Source: Paludibacteraceae bacterium | GTDB taxonomy: Bacteria; Bacteroidota; Bacteroidia; Bacteroidales; Paludibacteraceae | DNA length: 64,000 nucleotides | Assembly (NCBI GenBank): GCA_017962085.1 | Contig: JAGCWA010000017.1 | Location: 1-64,000, forward strand | Direction: 5' to 3' | Shown: one piece after another, positions 25,952 to 34,934 of the stretch | How positions within the stretch are numbered: the stretch's first letter is position 1 | How the letters are laid out: each line of letters starts with the position of its first letter | Position numbers and translations under genes: made by a program | Notes under the pieces: generated by a model | What the model was told of the DNA's origin: nothing | Seen by the model: only the letters and a program-made list of their open reading frames with translations | Database searches by the model: none

Positions 25952-26150
25952 TGTACTTATAGCTTTTGTTAGTCAAAAAATCAGGTATTGATCAGAAAAA
26001 ACAGACAGTAATTTATTTTACATGTCAAAGATACGCATAGTTACGGGAAAAGCAAACAATATTATTTATTAAATTAACCATATCCATCCTATTGAAAACA
26101 ATAGATGAATATGATTGTAAGGGGAAATAACTACAATAGGAATTTTTCTG

Positions 26151-26260
26151 TTCCAGCCCTTCAGGCTGAGGGGTCATGTGGATCATCCTTACCCACGGCG
26201 GTGCCATGGGCTATATATGTTGCAGCCTTTCAGGCTGATGTGTCTTTGCCAATCAATTCG
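26151..26260. repeat. Intergenic multi-hairpin repeat, copy 1
   Basis: CAGCC-CTT-CAGGCTG (26154-26168), CCCACGGC-GGT-GCCATGGG (about 26192-26210, one G-T) and CAGCCT-TTC-AGGCTG (26223-26237) follow one another in the gap 25952-26252 after the ORF6N array. The second part, from GGGCTATATATGTTGCAGCC to CCAATCAATT, recurs in diverged form at 28378-28432. REP-like sequences of this style are common in Bacteroidota. Confidence 0.6.
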
Positions 26261-26804
26261 AGGGAGACGATATCACCTTCCTAAAACGGAACATGCCGTC
26301 ATGATCATCCGTCCCACACTCAGGATCATTGGGGTCTGGATGATGGCTATTGTAGAACTCAACGATATGAAAGCCGCAACGGTTCACATAGAAATGGATG
26401 TTGCGTTTCTCAAAATAGGGCGTTACGGTTTCCCATACCCTGATTTCGGGATGCATCCGCTCGATAGCCTTCCATGCGGAAAAGCCTATGCCTCGACTAT
26501 GGACATGGGGCAAAACAAAGAGCAAATCCAAATGACCAATGTGCGTCTCTTCATCTATACAAATGACCACGCCTCCCACCTTCTTGCCATCACAGATAAT
26601 ACGGTACGTCTCCGCACCCTCCGCATCAATAGAACTCTCAATGGCTTCTCTGCCGATAATTTCTCCTTCCCCATCAAGGTGGTCATCCCGCATACCAAAC
26701 TCCTGCGTCGCACCGTATTTAAACGCTTCTTGATTGTCACGGATAAATTGTTCCCGATCATCGTCTTTTAATGATTCAAGTGCTATGTCTGTCGGCCTTT
26801 CCAT
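26253..26804 (-). CDS. GNAT family N-acetyltransferase
   Basis: 183 residues. The GNAT core is visible: beta strand GAETYRIICDGKKVGGVVICIDEETHIGHLDLLFVLPHVHSRGIGFSAWKAIERMHP, in which HSRGIGFSAW corresponds to the acetyl-CoA-binding Q/RxxGxG/A loop (about residues 101-110). It ends with a late strand and NRCGFHIVEFYN, typical of motif B. The substrate is not predictable. It is cytosolic, with no signal peptide. It lies between the ORF6N array and the AlbA_2 gene on the same strand, 23 bases after the latter. Confidence 0.85.
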   Translation of the reverse strand: MERPTDIALESLKDDDREQFIRDNQEAFKYGATQEFGMRDDHLDGEGEIIGREAIESSIDAEGAETYRIICDGKKVGGVVICIDEETHIGHLDLLFVLPHVHSRGIGFSAWKAIERMHPEIRVWETVTPYFEKRNIHFYVNRCGFHIVEFYNSHHPDPNDPECGTDDHDGMFRFRKVISSPSN

Positions 26805-26827
26805 ATTAATTCGTTTTTTACATTCCT

Positions 26828-28192
26828 TTAGTTTTCTTTTTCAATCACTTCCCAGTAACCATTCTTGTCAGAACCAATACGAATAACCACATCAAGTTCT
26901 TGCAAATGTTTCAACATCCGAGCAATTGTTCGCCTTGAAGATTGGGTCAACTCCGCATATTGCTCATACGAATAGTTAGGATATTCAGCTATCATCTTTA
27001 ACAACTCCTTCTCCTTTTCAGCGAGAATATTTACAGTGCCATTTACAGTGCCATTTACAATGCCATTTACAGTGCCATCCATCAAATCCGCATTCGACAT
27101 GTTATCTTTTTCCTTCCACGCATACGGAACTGTCATACGAATGTAATTGCCACCAAACTCAAAGTTTTCCCGTCCGTAGATGCGCATGATGCGGTTCATA
27201 CCCGAACCAAGTGCCTCCACCATCTCCACATCACGGAAGACTCTCATAAGTTCTCGATTACGTGGCATACTCACACCACAAAAGAAGTCCTCCTTGGTCA
27301 ATCCCAAAGGAATCTTTCCAATAGAGGTAATCTCCAATCTATCCGAGAAAAGTTCAATCTTTGATGGCGCACCATAAAAATAATCATTGTGCACAATGGC
27401 ATTGATAACTGCCTCACGAACAGCGATTTTATCCCATTGAGGTGTGTCAATACGCCTTTTCGAGGTAATCACGGAAGATATTTTATTCTCAACATCAAGT
27501 TTATCAAGAACCCTCTGTGTGGCTGTAATCAAACTACAGTAGCCATACTCATTGTTGGAGATTAGCTCGTAACGGTCTGTCCCTGCGTATTTTGCCAACT
27601 TCATTGAATTGCTATTCTCATCTGCAAGCAGATATGCAACATAATTGTACTTTCCATCATCGGTCATCAGATCAAGTGTACGAATGAAATTGTCGTTAAG
27701 TTGGAATCCCTTTTCTGTGTAATAAATTTTGAGTTGCACAAATGTCAGATCTTGTCGTGGTGAAACCACATTTTTTAACGAATTATGCACCTTACGTGCG
27801 TAAAAATCTTCTATTTGTGCATTTGTCATCGGTTCCGCTGCTGTTCCTACACGCATAAAACACCCTTTTTCAGACAATCCATATTTCGTTTTGTAATAGG
27901 GCTTCTCACTTCCACTGGCCACAAAAATCTTGATGACTTCTACATTGTCAATTGTTTCAATCATCACATCAAACAATCCCATAGGAGATGGGGAAATACC
28001 ATTACGAATACGATCTTTGATTCGAAGTATATCTCCATCAATGTCTTGTACACCAACGGGTAATCCGTCATCATCAATTCCAATATAAAGTATGCCACCC
28101 TCACGATAATTGAGGAATGCCACCACTTCGCGCTCTATGTCAAGATCACGAGTCAATTCACGCTTAAATTCTATTCGATTTGTTTCAATCAT
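26828..28192 (-). CDS. Schlafen AlbA_2 / HATPase_c_4 ATP-binding regulator
   Basis: 454 residues. The N-terminal AlbA_2 (Schlafen-like nucleic-acid-binding) domain is at about 5-125 (ETNRIEFKRELTRDLDIEREVVAFLNYREGGILYIGIDDDG). The HATPase_c_4 region is at about 255-380 (REAVINAIVHNDYFYGAPSKIELFSDRLEITSIGKIPLGLTKEDF, EALGSGMNRIMRIY). A low-complexity linker NGTVNGIVNGTVNGTVN (about 373-390) leads to a C-terminal winged helix (about 395-454). These proteins were once annotated as RecG-like regulators and are widespread in accessory regions. The DNA- or RNA-target role is inferred. Confidence 0.85.
   Translation of the reverse strand: MIETNRIEFKRELTRDLDIEREVVAFLNYREGGILYIGIDDDGLPVGVQDIDGDILRIKDRIRNGISPSPMGLFDVMIETIDNVEVIKIFVASGSEKPYYKTKYGLSEKGCFMRVGTAAEPMTNAQIEDFYARKVHNSLKNVVSPRQDLTFVQLKIYYTEKGFQLNDNFIRTLDLMTDDGKYNYVAYLLADENSNSMKLAKYAGTDRYELISNNEYGYCSLITATQRVLDKLDVENKISSVITSKRRIDTPQWDKIAVREAVINAIVHNDYFYGAPSKIELFSDRLEITSIGKIPLGLTKEDFFCGVSMPRNRELMRVFRDVEMVEALGSGMNRIMRIYGRENFEFGGNYIRMTVPYAWKEKDNMSNADLMDGTVNGIVNGTVNGTVNILAEKEKELLKMIAEYPNYSYEQYAELTQSSRRTIARMLKHLQELDVVIRIGSDKNGYWEVIEKEN
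27031..27078. repeat. 12-bp tandem repeat encoding NGTV in the AlbA_2 protein
   Basis: Four tandem copies of TTTACAGTGCCA (one with CAA for CAG) in frame. On the minus strand they encode NGTV units. A 12-base in-frame unit can gain or lose copies without frameshift. Confidence 0.8.
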
Positions 28193-28374
28193 ACTTTAAT
28201 AACATGTAAATATTTTCATCCATCTTGGTAGTTAGCAAACAACAAAATCAATGTTCATTTTTCAAAAAGAAAGGCTGTCACATCTCCTTCCTGCCTACAA
28301 AGGTAGCATATTTTTTGATTTGCAAAACAATGTAAAAGCAAGTACGCATATGGACTTGTCTTTGAAGTAACAGA

Positions 28375-28433
28375 CCCTTGGGCTATATTTGTTACAGTCT
28401 TTCAGACTTAGAAGTGCTTTGCCTATCAATTTC
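28375..28433. repeat. Intergenic hairpin repeat, copy 2
   Basis: TTGGGCTATATTTGTTACAG followed by TCTTTCAGACT and, later, GCCTATCAATT is a diverged relative of 26205-26260. The stem CAGCCT/AGGCTG of copy 1 is AGTCT/AGACT here, a compensatory change. It lies in the gap 28193-28499, otherwise an AT-rich region with the terminator at 28442. Confidence 0.5.
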
Positions 28434-28441
28434 CTATCGTC

Positions 28442-28477
28442 AAAAAAAATAGCGATGACACAAAGGCCACCGCTATT
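28442..28477 (-). terminator. Terminator of the esterase-GH43 gene
   Basis: On the minus strand AATAGCG pairs with CGCTATT and is followed by eight T. It lies 23 bases after the stop codon. Confidence 0.75.
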
Positions 28478-28499
28478 CTTGTCTTATACAACTTGTATC

Positions 28500-31400
28500 T
28501 TAGTACTTGATCAACCTGACGGTTTTCTCGCCATTGGAGACGAAGTATACACCTGAAGCAAGGTCTGATACGATAACCTCCGCAGACTCAGACTCGGCTA
28601 CGAATGCCTTTACCGTAACTCCAGTGGCTGATGTGATGGTGACAATATCGCCTCTATTCAATCCGCTTACAGTAACAACGTCCTTGGCAGGATTTGGCAA
28701 TACCACAAGCGAAGCGTCTTCACCCTCAATCGTTTCAGTACCTGATGGCTCTTCGTAGAACATGTTCCATGAGTCGAACGTCAACTCTCCGCTGAAAGTA
28801 AAGAACAAATCCTTCGACGTAGGAATATCGGATGTCAGATCGCAGGTGAACTCCTCGAAAGATGAGTTGGACTCAACATTCAGGTATCCGAGAACCGGAC
28901 CGTTGGCCGAACCCGTCGAAATCCTGATGGCTCCTCCACATGGCGCGGAAACACGTGCCTTGAACTTATTCACATCCTTAGCCAATACACCACATAGACC
29001 GATCCAAGATCCATTCTTACCTTTAACAGCCATATTGGTTGATTTGCCAATATAATTCACCTCAATTCCACTCTGCCATGCGAAACACTCGGCCTGAATC
29101 TCCTTGGTAGCATCCACAGGCGTTACCTGGTCGACACCCTTCGTAGTACCTGCGTCCACGCCCATAATCCTTCCTGCGGATTCATCCACATTGGCATAAT
29201 CGACGTGTGAGCTACGATATCCGCCCTCTACACCGATCTGGTTCTGTATCCACTGACTATGGTAGCAGATGTACCATTTGTCCTTGAACTTGAAGAATGA
29301 GTGGTGGTTGTTACCATTAGAACCCAACCATTTGGAAGGATTGTCGAACACCTTGCGGTCATACTTGAAACCTGTCATCGGGTTGGTGGAGATCATCGTA
29401 GAGATAACCGCATTACTGATGCCTATATTGTTGCCACCTGTGTTCCAGTTGGTACAATAGGAATATACATAGTTTTTACCAATCTTGTTGATACCTGCAT
29501 CCTCGAAGAGGTAAGGAGGATTCAACGACTGAGCCGTACCATCGATGCTGATGAAGTCTTTGCCCAACTTGGCGATACGGGCGGTACCTGGATCCGCATT
29601 CTTTCCTTGTGGCACACCACCACCGAAATAGATGTAGCCCGTACCATCGTCGTCCACAAGAACGGCTGGGTCGAACAACCACTCCACATTACAGTTCGGC
29701 ATCGAACGGGTGATCAATCCTTGTCCCTTCTTCACATCCTCCCATGGTCCGTAAGGTGTGTCGCTGGCTACGACATAGATACCGTTACCACCATTAGCAA
29801 AGTAGAGGAAGAAACGTTCCTTGCCATTCATCTTCACATGACAAGCAGTCGGCGCCCATGAGTTGCTAGCCCTGGAGATACCTCCTTGTCCAGCCACCTT
29901 CATCGGTCCGTGGTCGGTCCAGTTCACGAGGTCGGCGGAAGCGAGGCAGACAATCTCAGTGATTGTGCCATATCCATTGCTTTTGATTTTACCATTGTTA
30001 TCGTACTCGTAGATATCATGGGTCATGTAGATATAAACCGAGTCGCCATAAACCATCGCGCAAGGGTCCGCACCATAGCGTTGCGTCATGATCGGGTTGT
30101 GGTTGGTGGTAGGTTTCACCTTAGGGTTCACATTGCTTAGAGCGATGGAAGAGAAGATGGAAGCCAACTCGACAGCGTCGCGCTTTCCGACCACACAACC
30201 ATTGTCATCGTAAGGGTCATTGCCATTCGACTCGTACTTCTCGAACGACAGATAGTCGATATCAAGCCAGCTGCTGGTAATCTTCAACTGGAGCGTATGC
30301 TGGCCAGCCGAGATCTCGCTTGTGCGGGCGATGACCGTCCTGTAATCCTTGAAGCTGCCCGTATTAGGAGCGGAGATTTCACCAGTAATAGCCTTGCCAT
30401 CGATCAGGAGTTGGAAAGAAGCGGAAGCGTTATCGGTAGCGGCGGATACTGAAACCGTATACTTGGAAGTCTCCTTCACATCGACCGTATAGTTCAGCCA
30501 CTCACCCTCTTGATTGTAACCGATAGAGTAACCTGTCGCAGCCGCGTAAATATCCACGCCGTCGTTACGGAAGGCCTCGCCACGGTTTTCGGAATCCTCA
30601 TCGCTGTAAGCGACACCCTGTCCGCCGAAGTCATACTCCTCAGCCTCAACCTTGCCTGGGATGGAAACCGGCGTTCCATTGTAAGGACCATCTCCTTCCT
30701 GAACAACTGGATCCCCTGAATCTCCCGAATCTCCTGGTTCAACTGATGAAGAGCCACAATCCAAAGAGAATCGGCGAAGGAACTTCCAGATCTCACGGAC
30801 TGAATGGTACTTATCGTTTGAAGGCCAGTGTCCTTTGCCATAGATTTTGTTCAAGCAAACCTCTACGCCACACTTACCGTTTTTCCATACATAACGGGTT
30901 GCGGCACCGTCAATGACCGACTCGACGGGCTTGTTTTCACAACCGTTCGCCTTGGCCCAAGCCTCCGCCTGCGCATAAGCACCTTGCTGTTCCTGATACA
31001 TACCGTTGAAGGTACCCTTCCAAGGCTCGTAGTGCACCACGTCATCGTTATCACCATTCGTGTGAATAATTGCAATCGGACGGGAAGGCTTAGCCGTCAT
31101 GTCACCGATCGGATAGCCGGAGACTGGCGCACAAGCGGCGATCTGGTCCGCCATGTTGTTCGCCACAGAATAGGTGAGCATACCACCCATGGAGAAACCG
31201 GACATGTAGACACGCTTCAAGTCGATCTTATACTTGGAGCTCATCTCCTTGATGATCGCCTTGATGAAGGCGATATCCGCACCATTGGCGCCCAAATCCC
31301 ACGTGGATCCGTCAGACTGAGGATAGACAACGAGGAATTTCGCCGTATCGGCTACTTGATCCCAACGGGACTGTTGTTTCTGATAAGCTATATCCTGCCC

Positions 31401-31589
31401 CATACCGTGAGCGGAAATAACCATAGGTCTGTTTTCACCCATTCCACTTGGCGCATAGACATCAATGGTACGGTCCTTACCGTTCACTTTGATGGTACTC
31501 TTAACACCAGGAAGACTCTGCGCGGCGACAGATGCTGAGAACATTGCGCCAATCGCAGCCACAAGTGCAGTTTTGTAAAGTATTTTCAT
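28500..31589 (-). CDS. Secreted esterase (CE1-like) - CBM6 - GH43 enzyme with T9SS tail
   Basis: 1029 residues. Signal peptide (1-23). Residues 30-280 form a PHB-depolymerase/CE1-type esterase with nucleophile GFSMGGM (about 134-139) and a late His in YGKGHWPS, likely an acetyl or feruloyl xylan esterase. An acidic Gly/Ser/Asp linker leads to a CBM6 (about 305-450, IPGKVEAEEYDFGGQGVAY). GH43 follows (about 490-800) with RYGADPCAMVYGD (catalytic Asp region), SWAPTACHVK and VEWLFDPAVLVDDDG, typical of arabinofuranosidase/xylosidase relatives. A second carbohydrate-binding-like domain (about 815-945) and a T9SS type A sorting domain (VVLPNPAKDVVTVSG...GVYFVSNGEKTVRLIKY) end the protein. It should remove acyl and arabinosyl or xylosyl side groups from xylan outside the cell. 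Confidence 0.87.
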   Translation of the reverse strand: MKILYKTALVAAIGAMFSASVAAQSLPGVKSTIKVNGKDRTIDVYAPSGMGENRPMVISAHGMGQDIAYQKQQSRWDQVADTAKFLVVYPQSDGSTWDLGANGADIAFIKAIIKEMSSKYKIDLKRVYMSGFSMGGMLTYSVANNMADQIAACAPVSGYPIGDMTAKPSRPIAIIHTNGDNDDVVHYEPWKGTFNGMYQEQQGAYAQAEAWAKANGCENKPVESVIDGAATRYVWKNGKCGVEVCLNKIYGKGHWPSNDKYHSVREIWKFLRRFSLDCGSSSVEPGDSGDSGDPVVQEGDGPYNGTPVSIPGKVEAEEYDFGGQGVAYSDEDSENRGEAFRNDGVDIYAAATGYSIGYNQEGEWLNYTVDVKETSKYTVSVSAATDNASASFQLLIDGKAITGEISAPNTGSFKDYRTVIARTSEISAGQHTLQLKITSSWLDIDYLSFEKYESNGNDPYDDNGCVVGKRDAVELASIFSSIALSNVNPKVKPTTNHNPIMTQRYGADPCAMVYGDSVYIYMTHDIYEYDNNGKIKSNGYGTITEIVCLASADLVNWTDHGPMKVAGQGGISRASNSWAPTACHVKMNGKERFFLYFANGGNGIYVVASDTPYGPWEDVKKGQGLITRSMPNCNVEWLFDPAVLVDDDGTGYIYFGGGVPQGKNADPGTARIAKLGKDFISIDGTAQSLNPPYLFEDAGINKIGKNYVYSYCTNWNTGGNNIGISNAVISTMISTNPMTGFKYDRKVFDNPSKWLGSNGNNHHSFFKFKDKWYICYHSQWIQNQIGVEGGYRSSHVDYANVDESAGRIMGVDAGTTKGVDQVTPVDATKEIQAECFAWQSGIEVNYIGKSTNMAVKGKNGSWIGLCGVLAKDVNKFKARVSAPCGGAIRISTGSANGPVLGYLNVESNSSFEEFTCDLTSDIPTSKDLFFTFSGELTFDSWNMFYEEPSGTETIEGEDASLVVLPNPAKDVVTVSGLNRGDIVTITSATGVTVKAFVAESESAEVIVSDLASGVYFVSNGEKTVRLIKY

Positions 31590-31740
31590 AATATTAAAAA
31601 TTTGGTTTGTTTCACAATAGCCTAAAAAACTGTGTTTAACGCCTAAGATGTCACATCACAATATTGAACAACACAGTAGCGATACCCCGCCTAAACAAGT
31701 GACAAAAAAGAAGCGTATAAACTCTCATTAAATGACACGG

Positions 31741-31748
31741 CAAGTATA
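31741..31748 (-). promoter_or_regulatory. Possible -7 box of the esterase-GH43 gene
   Basis: TATACTTG on the minus strand, about 150 bases upstream of the start at 31589, with TTTTCC about 16 bases further upstream as a weak -33. The leader would be long. The rest of 31590-31826 shows no gene. Confidence 0.35.
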
Positions 31749-31826
31749 GCGCGTTTATGGAAAAGGGAAGAGTAAAATAGTTGCAAAAGGTTAGATTTTT
31801 GACTCAATCCGCACAAAACCCCACAT

Positions 31827-31857
31827 AAAAAGGGCACCACCCATCCGAGTGATGCCC
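31827..31857 (-). terminator. Terminator of korAB
   Basis: On the minus strand GGGCATCAC pairs with GTGGTGCCC (one G-T) and is followed by TTTTT. It lies about 25 bases after the korB stop. Confidence 0.85.
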
Positions 31858-31882
31858 TTCCCTATTTTTCGTCAGACGTGAA

Positions 31883-32887
31883 TTACTTCACCTCCCACGT
31901 ATCGTTCGTCATCAAAAGCTCTTGGAAGTTGTGGTACTTCTTCTTACTCTTGACATCCTCGATTTGCTCATCGACTGCGTCGTTGTAGGTCGGAGCCTCA
32001 ACGTCACGGATGACACCCAAGGCAACTGGGAAGTCTGGACCTTCCATCAACGCCAACTTCAACTGAAGGGTAGCGTCCTCGCAGTGTGCGTCATGTACCA
32101 AGAGATCCTTCTCCGTGATACCGTTCTCACCCAACTTAACCACCTTGATGTTGAAGCCATCCTGCATCAAACCGAACTCATTGTTCTCACCGAAGATCAT
32201 CGGCTTGCCATGTTGCAAGTAGATTGCATCCTTCTTACGTCCCTCTGGCGTGTAGATGCTTCCGTGGATACCGTCGTTGAACACAACGCAGTTCTGAAGA
32301 ATCTCACAAACCGAAGCACCCTTGTGCGCTTGAGCCGCCTTCAACACCTCGATGGTGCCTGGCGCATCCGTCGCAACGGCACGGGCGAAGAAATGGCCAC
32401 GTGCGCCGAAGCACAACTCAGCTGGGCGGAATGGATCCTCCACCGTTCCGTAAGGAGACGACTTGCTGACGAATCCACGTGGAGAAGTTGGAGAATATTG
32501 ACCCTTCGTCAAACCATAGATACGGTTGTTCAAGAGGATCATATTGATGTCAATGTTACGACGGTTCGCATGGATGAAATGGTTACCACCGATGGCCAAT
32601 CCGTCACCGTCACCAGAAATCTGCCAAACGGTCAACTTAGGATTAGCGATCTTCGCACCTGTGGCAATCGCAGCGGCACGACCGTGGATCGTATTCATAC
32701 CATAGGTAGCCATATAGTGAGGCAAACGGCTGGAACAACCGATACCTGAAATCACTGCTGTATCGCATGGAGCAATGCCTATCTCAGCCATTGCTTTCTG
32801 AAGTGAAGCCAAGAAAAAATGGTCTCCACAACCCGGACACCAACGTGGTTGGCCCTTCTTGAAATCTTTTGCGGTTAACTCGCTCAT
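31883..32887 (-). CDS. korB: 2-oxoacid:ferredoxin oxidoreductase, beta subunit
   Basis: 334 residues. The thiamine-diphosphate-binding subunit of a KorAB-type enzyme that interconverts a 2-oxoacid (2-oxoglutarate most likely) with acyl-CoA and reduced ferredoxin. The Cys pair WCPGCGDHFF (16-25) and GIGCSSR, the TPP/Mg motif ISGDGDGLAIGGNH (about 94-107), and NNRIYGLTKGQYSPTS (about 122-137) are all present. Cytosolic. It is placed 27 bases after korA, the normal order. Substrate specificity cannot be separated from related Vor or For enzymes by eye. Confidence 0.93.
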   Translation of the reverse strand: MSELTAKDFKKGQPRWCPGCGDHFFLASLQKAMAEIGIAPCDTAVISGIGCSSRLPHYMATYGMNTIHGRAAAIATGAKIANPKLTVWQISGDGDGLAIGGNHFIHANRRNIDINMILLNNRIYGLTKGQYSPTSPRGFVSKSSPYGTVEDPFRPAELCFGARGHFFARAVATDAPGTIEVLKAAQAHKGASVCEILQNCVVFNDGIHGSIYTPEGRKKDAIYLQHGKPMIFGENNEFGLMQDGFNIKVVKLGENGITEKDLLVHDAHCEDATLQLKLALMEGPDFPVALGVIRDVEAPTYNDAVDEQIEDVKSKKKYHNFQELLMTNDTWEVK

Positions 32888-32914
32888 AATATATTGATTT
32901 TATATCGGTTATAC

Positions 32915-34750
32915 TTATTTGTTATAAACTGCGGTGAAGTTCTCGACCAAGTCTGCTACCATGAAAGGTTGACCCTTCACCTCGTTGAACTGGTAAGGAA
33001 CGAATCCATCCACCTTCATGCGCAACCAGCCAGCCAACTGACCCATGTTTTGCTCAGCAACAACCACCTTCTTGTATTTCTTCAAGACAGCGGCAGTGTT
33101 CTTTGGAAGCGGGTTGATGTACTTGAAGTGAGCCAAAGCGACCTTCTTGCCGGCAGCCCTCATCTCGTCCATCGCAGCGTGCAAGTGTCCGTAAGTACCA
33201 CCGAAGCCAACGATCAACAACTCAGCGTCTTTCTCGTCGCCCTCAACCACCAAGTCAGGCACTTGGATCTTCTCCACCTTCTCGGCACGGAGACGAGTCA
33301 TCAAATCGTGGTTCTCAGGAGCGGTAGAGATGGCACCCGTCTTGTTGTCCTTCTCCAAACCACCCAAGATATGCTCGAAGCCCTCGCGACCAGGCACAGC
33401 CCAGTAACGTGAACCCTCCGCATTACGCATGTATGGAGTCCATGTACCCTTCATCTCGGCAGGCACATATGGAGGATTGATGGCAGGGAACTCAGCCAAG
33501 TTAGGCAACTTGAAGGCACCTGAACCATTCGCCACATAAGCATCCGTCATCAAAACCACTGGAGTCATGTGCTCCAAAGCGATCTTACATGCCATATAAG
33601 CCGCATCGAAACAGTCTGTTGGAGAGGTAGCGGCGATCACCGGCATCGGAGACTCACCATTACGTCCGAACAAGCATTGGAGCAAGTCGGTCTGCTCAGA
33701 CTTCGTAGGAAGACCCGTTGCAGGTCCACCACGCTGCACGTCCAAAACGACCAAAGGCAACTCCATGATGACAGCCAAGTTCATCGCCTCAGACTTCAAG
33801 CAGATACCAGGACCAGAAGTAGAGGTACATGCCAATGCACCAGCAAAAGAAGCACCGAGTGCAGAAGCACAACCAGCGATCTCATCCTCACATTGAACGG
33901 TTGTAACACCTAATGATTTGTGCTTGGAAAGTTCATGAAGAACATCCGTAGCAGGCGTGATAGGGTAAGAACCGAGGTAGAGCTTCAAACCAGCCTTCTC
34001 AGCCGCAGCGATCAAACCGTATGCGGTAGCCTTGTTACCATTGATATCCATATAGACACCCTTCTTAGCGGACTTCGTCTCCACCGTATAAGTGTGGGAA
34101 ACGGAAGAGTGCGTATTGTGTCCGTAATCGTAGCCCGCTTGGATCACCTTGATGTTAGACTCAGCCACACCCGGTTTCTTAGCGAACTTCTCCTTCAACA
34201 TGTTAGCGGCGATGTTGGTGTCACGGTTGAACAACCAGCAGACCAAACCGAGGGCGAACATGTTACGGCACTTCAAGATAGCCTTAGGATCCATGCCTGA
34301 ATCAGCCAAGCAATCCTTCACCATGGAGGTGATAGGAGCCGCGATGACATCGTTCTTGATGCCCATCTCAGCGATGGCGTCCAAAGTCTCGAAGTTAGCC
34401 TTCTTCAAATCAGCCTCCTTGAAAGAGTCCGTATCGATGATGATACAAGACGTAGGCTTGCAGAACTTATATTGCGTCTTCAAAGCGGCCGGGTTCATCG
34501 CAACGAGCACGTCGCACTTATCGCCCGGTGTGAAAACCTTATTAGCACCGATGTGTACTTGGAAGCCGGATACTCCCGTTAATGATCCCTGTGGGGCGCG
34601 GATGTCAGCCGGATAGTCAGGGAAAGTACAGATGTCATTACCCACTGTAGCGGAAATCGTAGAGAAAATGTTTCCAGCCAATTGCATTCCGTCACCGGAG
34701 TCGCCGGAAAAACGAACCACCACCTGGTCCAAATCTTCAACTTTTGCCAT
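32915..34750 (-). CDS. korA: 2-oxoacid:ferredoxin oxidoreductase, alpha (gamma-alpha fused) subunit
   Basis: 611 residues, the length of gamma-alpha fusions in Bacteroidota. The N-terminal gamma domain (about 7-190) begins VVVRFSGDSGDGMQLAGNIF and contains YPADIRAPQGSLTGVSGFQVH. The alpha domain begins about 230 with ATAYGLIAAAEKAGLKLYLGSYPITPATDVLHELSKH and ECEDEIAGCASALGASFAGA-like text, then TSTSGPGICLKSEAMNLAVIMELPLVVLDVQRGGPATGLPT. The C-terminus is a transketolase-C-like domain. It works with KorB in anaerobic carbon metabolism (reductive TCA reactions). A consensus promoter lies just upstream. Confidence 0.94.
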   Translation of the reverse strand: MAKVEDLDQVVVRFSGDSGDGMQLAGNIFSTISATVGNDICTFPDYPADIRAPQGSLTGVSGFQVHIGANKVFTPGDKCDVLVAMNPAALKTQYKFCKPTSCIIIDTDSFKEADLKKANFETLDAIAEMGIKNDVIAAPITSMVKDCLADSGMDPKAILKCRNMFALGLVCWLFNRDTNIAANMLKEKFAKKPGVAESNIKVIQAGYDYGHNTHSSVSHTYTVETKSAKKGVYMDINGNKATAYGLIAAAEKAGLKLYLGSYPITPATDVLHELSKHKSLGVTTVQCEDEIAGCASALGASFAGALACTSTSGPGICLKSEAMNLAVIMELPLVVLDVQRGGPATGLPTKSEQTDLLQCLFGRNGESPMPVIAATSPTDCFDAAYMACKIALEHMTPVVLMTDAYVANGSGAFKLPNLAEFPAINPPYVPAEMKGTWTPYMRNAEGSRYWAVPGREGFEHILGGLEKDNKTGAISTAPENHDLMTRLRAEKVEKIQVPDLVVEGDEKDAELLIVGFGGTYGHLHAAMDEMRAAGKKVALAHFKYINPLPKNTAAVLKKYKKVVVAEQNMGQLAGWLRMKVDGFVPYQFNEVKGQPFMVADLVENFTAVYNK

Positions 34751-34808
34751 AATAAATATTGGTCTTATTTAATAATTTTACGAATTTCGAATCCATGTTA
34801 CGAAAGCG

Positions 34809-34839
34809 CAAATTTAGGAAAATATGCACAACCTACAAA
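34809..34839 (-). promoter_or_regulatory. Consensus promoter of korAB
   Basis: On the minus strand TTTG, a 19-base spacer and TAAATTTG form a textbook Bacteroidota promoter, about 60 bases before the korA start. This is among the best internal evidence for the phylum. Confidence 0.85.
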
Positions 34840-34934
34840 AAGTTTGTATTTGTTTTGAATAAAAATCCCCCAAATCTGGCATAACATTCATTAAGACGTA
34901 TAATTATGCATACTATATGCGAAAGATTGGAGAA

